This document shows, piece by piece, positions 12,258 through 14,226 of a stretch of 14,226 nucleotides of DNA. The stretch's first letter is position 1; each line of letters begins with the position of its first letter. This stretch comes from DASYSA01 sp036003885. Its GTDB lineage: Bacteria > Acidobacteriota > Blastocatellia > UBA7656. The translations under genes and the position numbers were made by a program. The stretch lies in the NCBI GenBank assembly GCA_036003885.1, contig DASYSA010000269.1:1-14226 (forward strand), in the 5' to 3' direction. A model generated the notes under the pieces. The model was not told the origin of the DNA, made no database searches, and was given only the letters and a program-made list of their open reading frames with translations.

Positions 12258-12779
12258 TTATCTCCTTTGCGTTTCCGTGATTGACTGTCCGGCAGAGTTG
12301 CTCTGCATTGATCCGTTGCTCTCGTGAAGGCTCGGAGCCCGGTAGATATCCAATCGCATGACCGCGGCCGTTGCCGGGCAGGCGCCCTGAAATTCGACTG
12401 AGCACTGAACTGCAGCGGGCGCTTCGGCGCGACTGATCGTCTGAAATCCAAAGCGCTCAAAGAAGGTCGCTGCGGTTGTCGTCAGAAGCAGCACGCTCTC
12501 TATCGCATCAGCGCGCGCGGTGGCGATTTGCTGAGCGACGAGCCTCCGGGCAAGCCCCATGCCGCGATGCCGCTCATCGACCGCGACCGATCTCAAGAGG
12601 GCTGTCGCGCCATATCTCTCAAGCCCGGCGCAAGCGGCCAGAGACCCTTCTTGGAAGGCCAGGAGGAAATTGTCGATGTGTGCCTCGACTCCGGCGACCG
12701 GGAGTCCCGAAGCAATCAGAAGCTCGACAACTTTCGGCAAATCAGCAAGGCTCGCAGCACGAAAGTTCAATTCCATCAT
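12258..12779 (-). CDS. arsN2: GNAT acetyltransferase, ArsN2-like
   Basis: A 173-residue N-acetyltransferase that uses acetyl-CoA. The acetyl-CoA loop is in LRSVAVDERHRGMGLARRLVAQQI (62-85), with R-x-x-G-x-G form at 70-77. LLLTTTAATFFERFGF (97-112) and PAAVQCSVEFQGACPATAAVM (121-141) are characteristic of the ArsN2 group found in arsenic clusters; the related ArsN1 acetylates arsinothricin and phosphinothricin, but the ArsN2 substrate is less clear. The last 25 or so residues (from APSLHESN) are a polar tail beyond the domain, and their codons also carry the arsM ribosome binding site. The start is the ATG at 12779, with AGGAAGGA upstream; a second ATG follows at once (12776). It overlaps the end of marR by 38 nt, so translation is probably coupled. 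Confidence 0.9.
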   Translation of the reverse strand: MMELNFRAASLADLPKVVELLIASGLPVAGVEAHIDNFLLAFQEGSLAACAGLERYGATALLRSVAVDERHRGMGLARRLVAQQIATARADAIESVLLLTTTAATFFERFGFQTISRAEAPAAVQCSVEFQGACPATAAVMRLDIYRAPSLHESNGSMQSNSAGQSITETQRR

Positions 12780-13245
12780 CGCAAATTCCTTCCTGTTTTT
12801 CCGCGGTCGGGACGCTGGCCGCTTCAGCTTTCAGGGCTTCACTGAGGAGGCGCAGGGCGACGTGCACCGTCTGTTGATCACCGTCGGGTATCCATCGCAT
12901 TACGCGGCCCGAGTGTTCGTTGAGAGCTTGATTCAATTCGGCGTAGCGGGCCTCTCCTGCGGGCGATAGCGAGATGTTGATGGTGCGACGGTCGATGTCG
13001 CTGGGGCTCTTGAGAAGGAGTCCGGCGCGGGCCATCGAGTCAACGGCGCGGCTGGTCCAGCCCTTATCCAGACCCAACCTGCGGCCGAGTTCAGCCAGGG
13101 TGAGGGTCCCGCTTCGACCCAGTTCGGTAAGGATGAAACATTGAGTCGAGGTTGTACCGCTACAACAGGCTATGCTGGTTCTCTGCATCTGCAGGTGTAG
13201 CCGGGCGACTTCGCGTAATAACATCCCCATAATCCGATTATCCAT
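12742..13245 (-). CDS. MarR-family regulator, cysteine-rich, of the arsenic operon
   Basis: A 167-residue dimeric winged-helix repressor, probably controlling its own operon. The winged HTH runs from about 47 to 97: LTLAELGRRLGLDKGWTSRAVDSMARAGL, then the wing SDIDRRTINISLSPAG with the MarR-type D-x-D-R-R. Helix-flanking segments (1-45, 98-140) form the dimer region. Cysteines 27, 28 and 36 cluster in ACCSGTTSTQC before the HTH, and Cys155, 163, 164 and 167 lie in a tail ending CCEPC. In an arsM operon these are good candidates for As(III) binding (inference). The start is the ATG at 13245, with GAGG 8 nt upstream; a TTG at 13296 would place the promoter and operator inside the gene. It overlaps arsN2 by 38 nt. 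Confidence 0.92.
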   Translation of the reverse strand: MDNRIMGMLLREVARLHLQMQRTSIACCSGTTSTQCFILTELGRSGTLTLAELGRRLGLDKGWTSRAVDSMARAGLLLKSPSDIDRRTINISLSPAGEARYAELNQALNEHSGRVMRWIPDGDQQTVHVALRLLSEALKAEAASVPTAEKQEGICDDGIELSCCEPC

Positions 13246-13260
13246 AAGAGATCCCTCATT

Positions 13261-13277
13261 CGTTGCTAAGAGCAACG
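13261..13277. promoter_or_regulatory. operator 2 of the marR-arsN2-arsM operon
   Basis: CGTTGCTAAGAGCAACG: perfect 7-bp arms around AAG. It covers the predicted transcription start (near 13277) and the first leader bases on the minus strand. It is the same 17-bp frame as the site at 13304-13320. Confidence 0.75.
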
Positions 13278-13283
13278 TTCTGC

Positions 13284-13312
13284 ATTGTACGGGCAAGATA
13301 GTTCGTTGTCAA
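13284..13312 (-). promoter_or_regulatory. sigma70 promoter of the marR-arsN2-arsM operon
   Basis: On the minus strand, a perfect TTGACA (13312-13307) and TACAAT (13289-13284) are separated by exactly 17 nt. The predicted start is near 13277, giving a leader of about 32 nt to the marR ATG. The -35 lies inside operator 1 and the start site inside operator 2, so bound regulator would block polymerase. Confidence 0.8.
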
Positions 13313-13320
13313 TAGCAACG
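13304..13320. promoter_or_regulatory. operator 1 of the marR-arsN2-arsM operon
   Basis: CGTTGTCAATAGCAACG: 5-bp perfect arms, same length and same outer bases as 13261-13277. It contains the whole -35 box. Centre-to-centre spacing of the two sites is 43 bp, about four helical turns. Confidence 0.75.
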
Positions 13321-13395
13321 ATCAGGAAAGGGGGTATTTTTTATGGGAGGGTGGAAGGCTGAGTCTTTCCGGAGAATCAGAACCGGTTGAACTAC

Positions 13396-14226
13396 TCAAA
13401 CTGGATGGCCGACCGTTCCACTGAGTCCGCGCGTTTCTTCAAGCAGTGCCCGAATTCGGCTAAGGCGACGGCTAAGGCGACCGAGGGCTTCCATCGAGTC
13501 GAGCGCCGCATTGATCGCCGGCTCGATGTAAGCGACGTAGGCCGGATTCCCGGCCACCGCGGCCTGATAAGAATACGTGCCGATCGCTTTGAGCATGCGC
13601 TGAGCGGTCATCAGCTCGACCTCGGTGCGGAACTCGGCAAGGTCCGATATAGGCACGGAAGAGTCTGCCTTCAACGAAATGAAGTACTCAACCAGCTCCT
13701 GCGCGATGCCGCGATCGAGCCCCGTGTACGGGTCTCTGAGCAACGACGCCAGGTCGTAGCTTGCGGGGCCCATTCGAGCATCCTGATGATCGATGATGAA
13801 CATTTCGCCGCCGTGCATCATCAAATTGCGAGCGTGGTAGTCGCGATGCACCAGTACTCTCGGTCGGGACGAGAGCTCTGAGCACAGAGCCTTGAATTCC
13901 TGCTGGACGTCCTGGTTGATCTCGCCCTCCAGTTTCATGCCGAGATAGCGGTTGAAGTAGTTCGCGAAGAAGAAGCCCAGCTCCCACTTCAGCTTCATCT
14001 CGTCGAAAGCAAGGCTCGAGCAGATCGAATCCCGGCTAGCCAGCTCAGGTGTCGCTTCCTGAATCCTCACGATCATCCGAATTGCGCGGCGATAGGCTTC
14101 CAGGGCCTCACCCTCCGTTCGACCGTCGAGCCAATCCTGTAGCCGTACGTCTCCGGCGTCCTCAAATAGCAGGGCGCCGTTTTGGCCGGAGATCCCCAGT
14201 ATTCGGGGTGCTGGTAACCCCGACTC
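13396..14226 (-). CDS. APH-family phosphotransferase, AmgK-like, 5' end outside window
   Basis: About 276 residues are visible and the frame stays open to the right edge, so the start is missing. It is a kinase of the aminoglycoside/choline kinase fold. The upstream part reads LFEDAGDVRLQDWL, the usual hinge before the substrate domain. The catalytic loop is VLVHRDYHARNLMMHGG (the H-x-D-x-x-x-x-N motif) and the metal-binding loop is IIDHQDARMGPASYDLASLLRDPYTGL. The QDA-x-x-GP-x-(S/T)YDL-x-SLLRD form resembles AmgK, the N-acetylmuramate/N-acetylglucosamine anomeric kinase of cell-wall recycling, more than antibiotic-resistance enzymes. That is inference from motif form; other sugar or small-molecule substrates are possible. 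It points away from the arsenic promoter region's right side and ends 76 nt from operator 1; no terminator is obvious. Confidence 0.88.
   Translation of the reverse strand, partial: ESGLPAPRILGISGQNGALLFEDAGDVRLQDWLDGRTEGEALEAYRRAIRMIVRIQEATPELASRDSICSSLAFDEMKLKWELGFFFANYFNRYLGMKLEGEINQDVQQEFKALCSELSSRPRVLVHRDYHARNLMMHGGEMFIIDHQDARMGPASYDLASLLRDPYTGLDRGIAQELVEYFISLKADSSVPISDLAEFRTEVELMTAQRMLKAIGTYSYQAAVAGNPAYVAYIEPAINAALDSMEALGRLSRRLSRIRALLEETRGLSGTVGHPV

Noticed and set aside
12253..12460. 69-residue N-terminal extension of ArsM
   Set aside because: It overlaps arsN2 out of frame, has no family similarity, and the ATG at 12253 has a strong ribosome binding site.
13245..13296. Upstream TTG start of the MarR regulator
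   Set aside because: It would put the -10 box and operator 2 within or beside the coding region; the ATG at 13245 has a good ribosome binding site.
13396..14226. Aminoglycoside resistance kinase
   Set aside because: The fold is shared, but the metal-loop form fits AmgK-like sugar kinases better, and the context is not a resistance island.

Overview
The window looks like chromosomal DNA of a GC-rich soil-type bacterium, most likely an Acidobacteriota (Blastocatellia-like). This is inferred from the protein style (secreted carboxypeptidase-regulatory-like proteins, AmgK-like kinase, short citrate synthase) and from the very repeat-rich intergenic DNA. No rRNA, tRNA, IS element, CRISPR array or phage gene was found.

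Layout. 1-1139: a small secreted protein of unknown function and a Bcp/PrxQ peroxiredoxin. 1140-1746: about 600 bp without a gene, holding nested inverted repeats and a good promoter for a two-helix membrane microprotein (1747-1959). 2044-4482, minus strand: housekeeping run rsmD - coaD - aspartate/aromatic-type aminotransferase. 4675-5695, plus strand: secreted carboxypeptidase-regulatory-like protein followed by an excisionase-type helix-turn-helix protein. 5792-8450, minus strand: homoserine dehydrogenase, a LEA/apolipoprotein-like membrane protein and a YciA-type acyl-CoA thioesterase. 8599-11249, plus strand: Nudix hydrolase, SAM hydroxide adenosyltransferase (DUF62) and citrate synthase. 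11354-13245, minus strand: a compact arsenic operon, marR - arsN2 - arsM. 13396 to the right edge: AmgK-like APH-family kinase, cut by the window end.

Two things stand out. First, the arsenic operon is headed by a cysteine-rich MarR-family regulator instead of ArsR. Its promoter is a textbook TTGACA-17-TACAAT bracketed by two copies of a 17-bp palindrome (CGTTG-N7-CAACG), one over the -35 and one over the predicted start site, with centres 43 bp apart. Second, most gene boundaries carry tandem arrays with a strict 7-nt period. The families differ (GCGTTTC, CAGTTTT, GTCAGAR, NNGTCAY, TTTCGAA, NNAAAAC), many form inverted pairs, and they often begin within 0-3 nt of a stop codon. A second class of intergenic hairpins shares a TTCA/TGAA-type loop on unrelated stems; one pair shows compensatory stem changes. 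These repeats, rather than any single gene, are the least explained part of the window.
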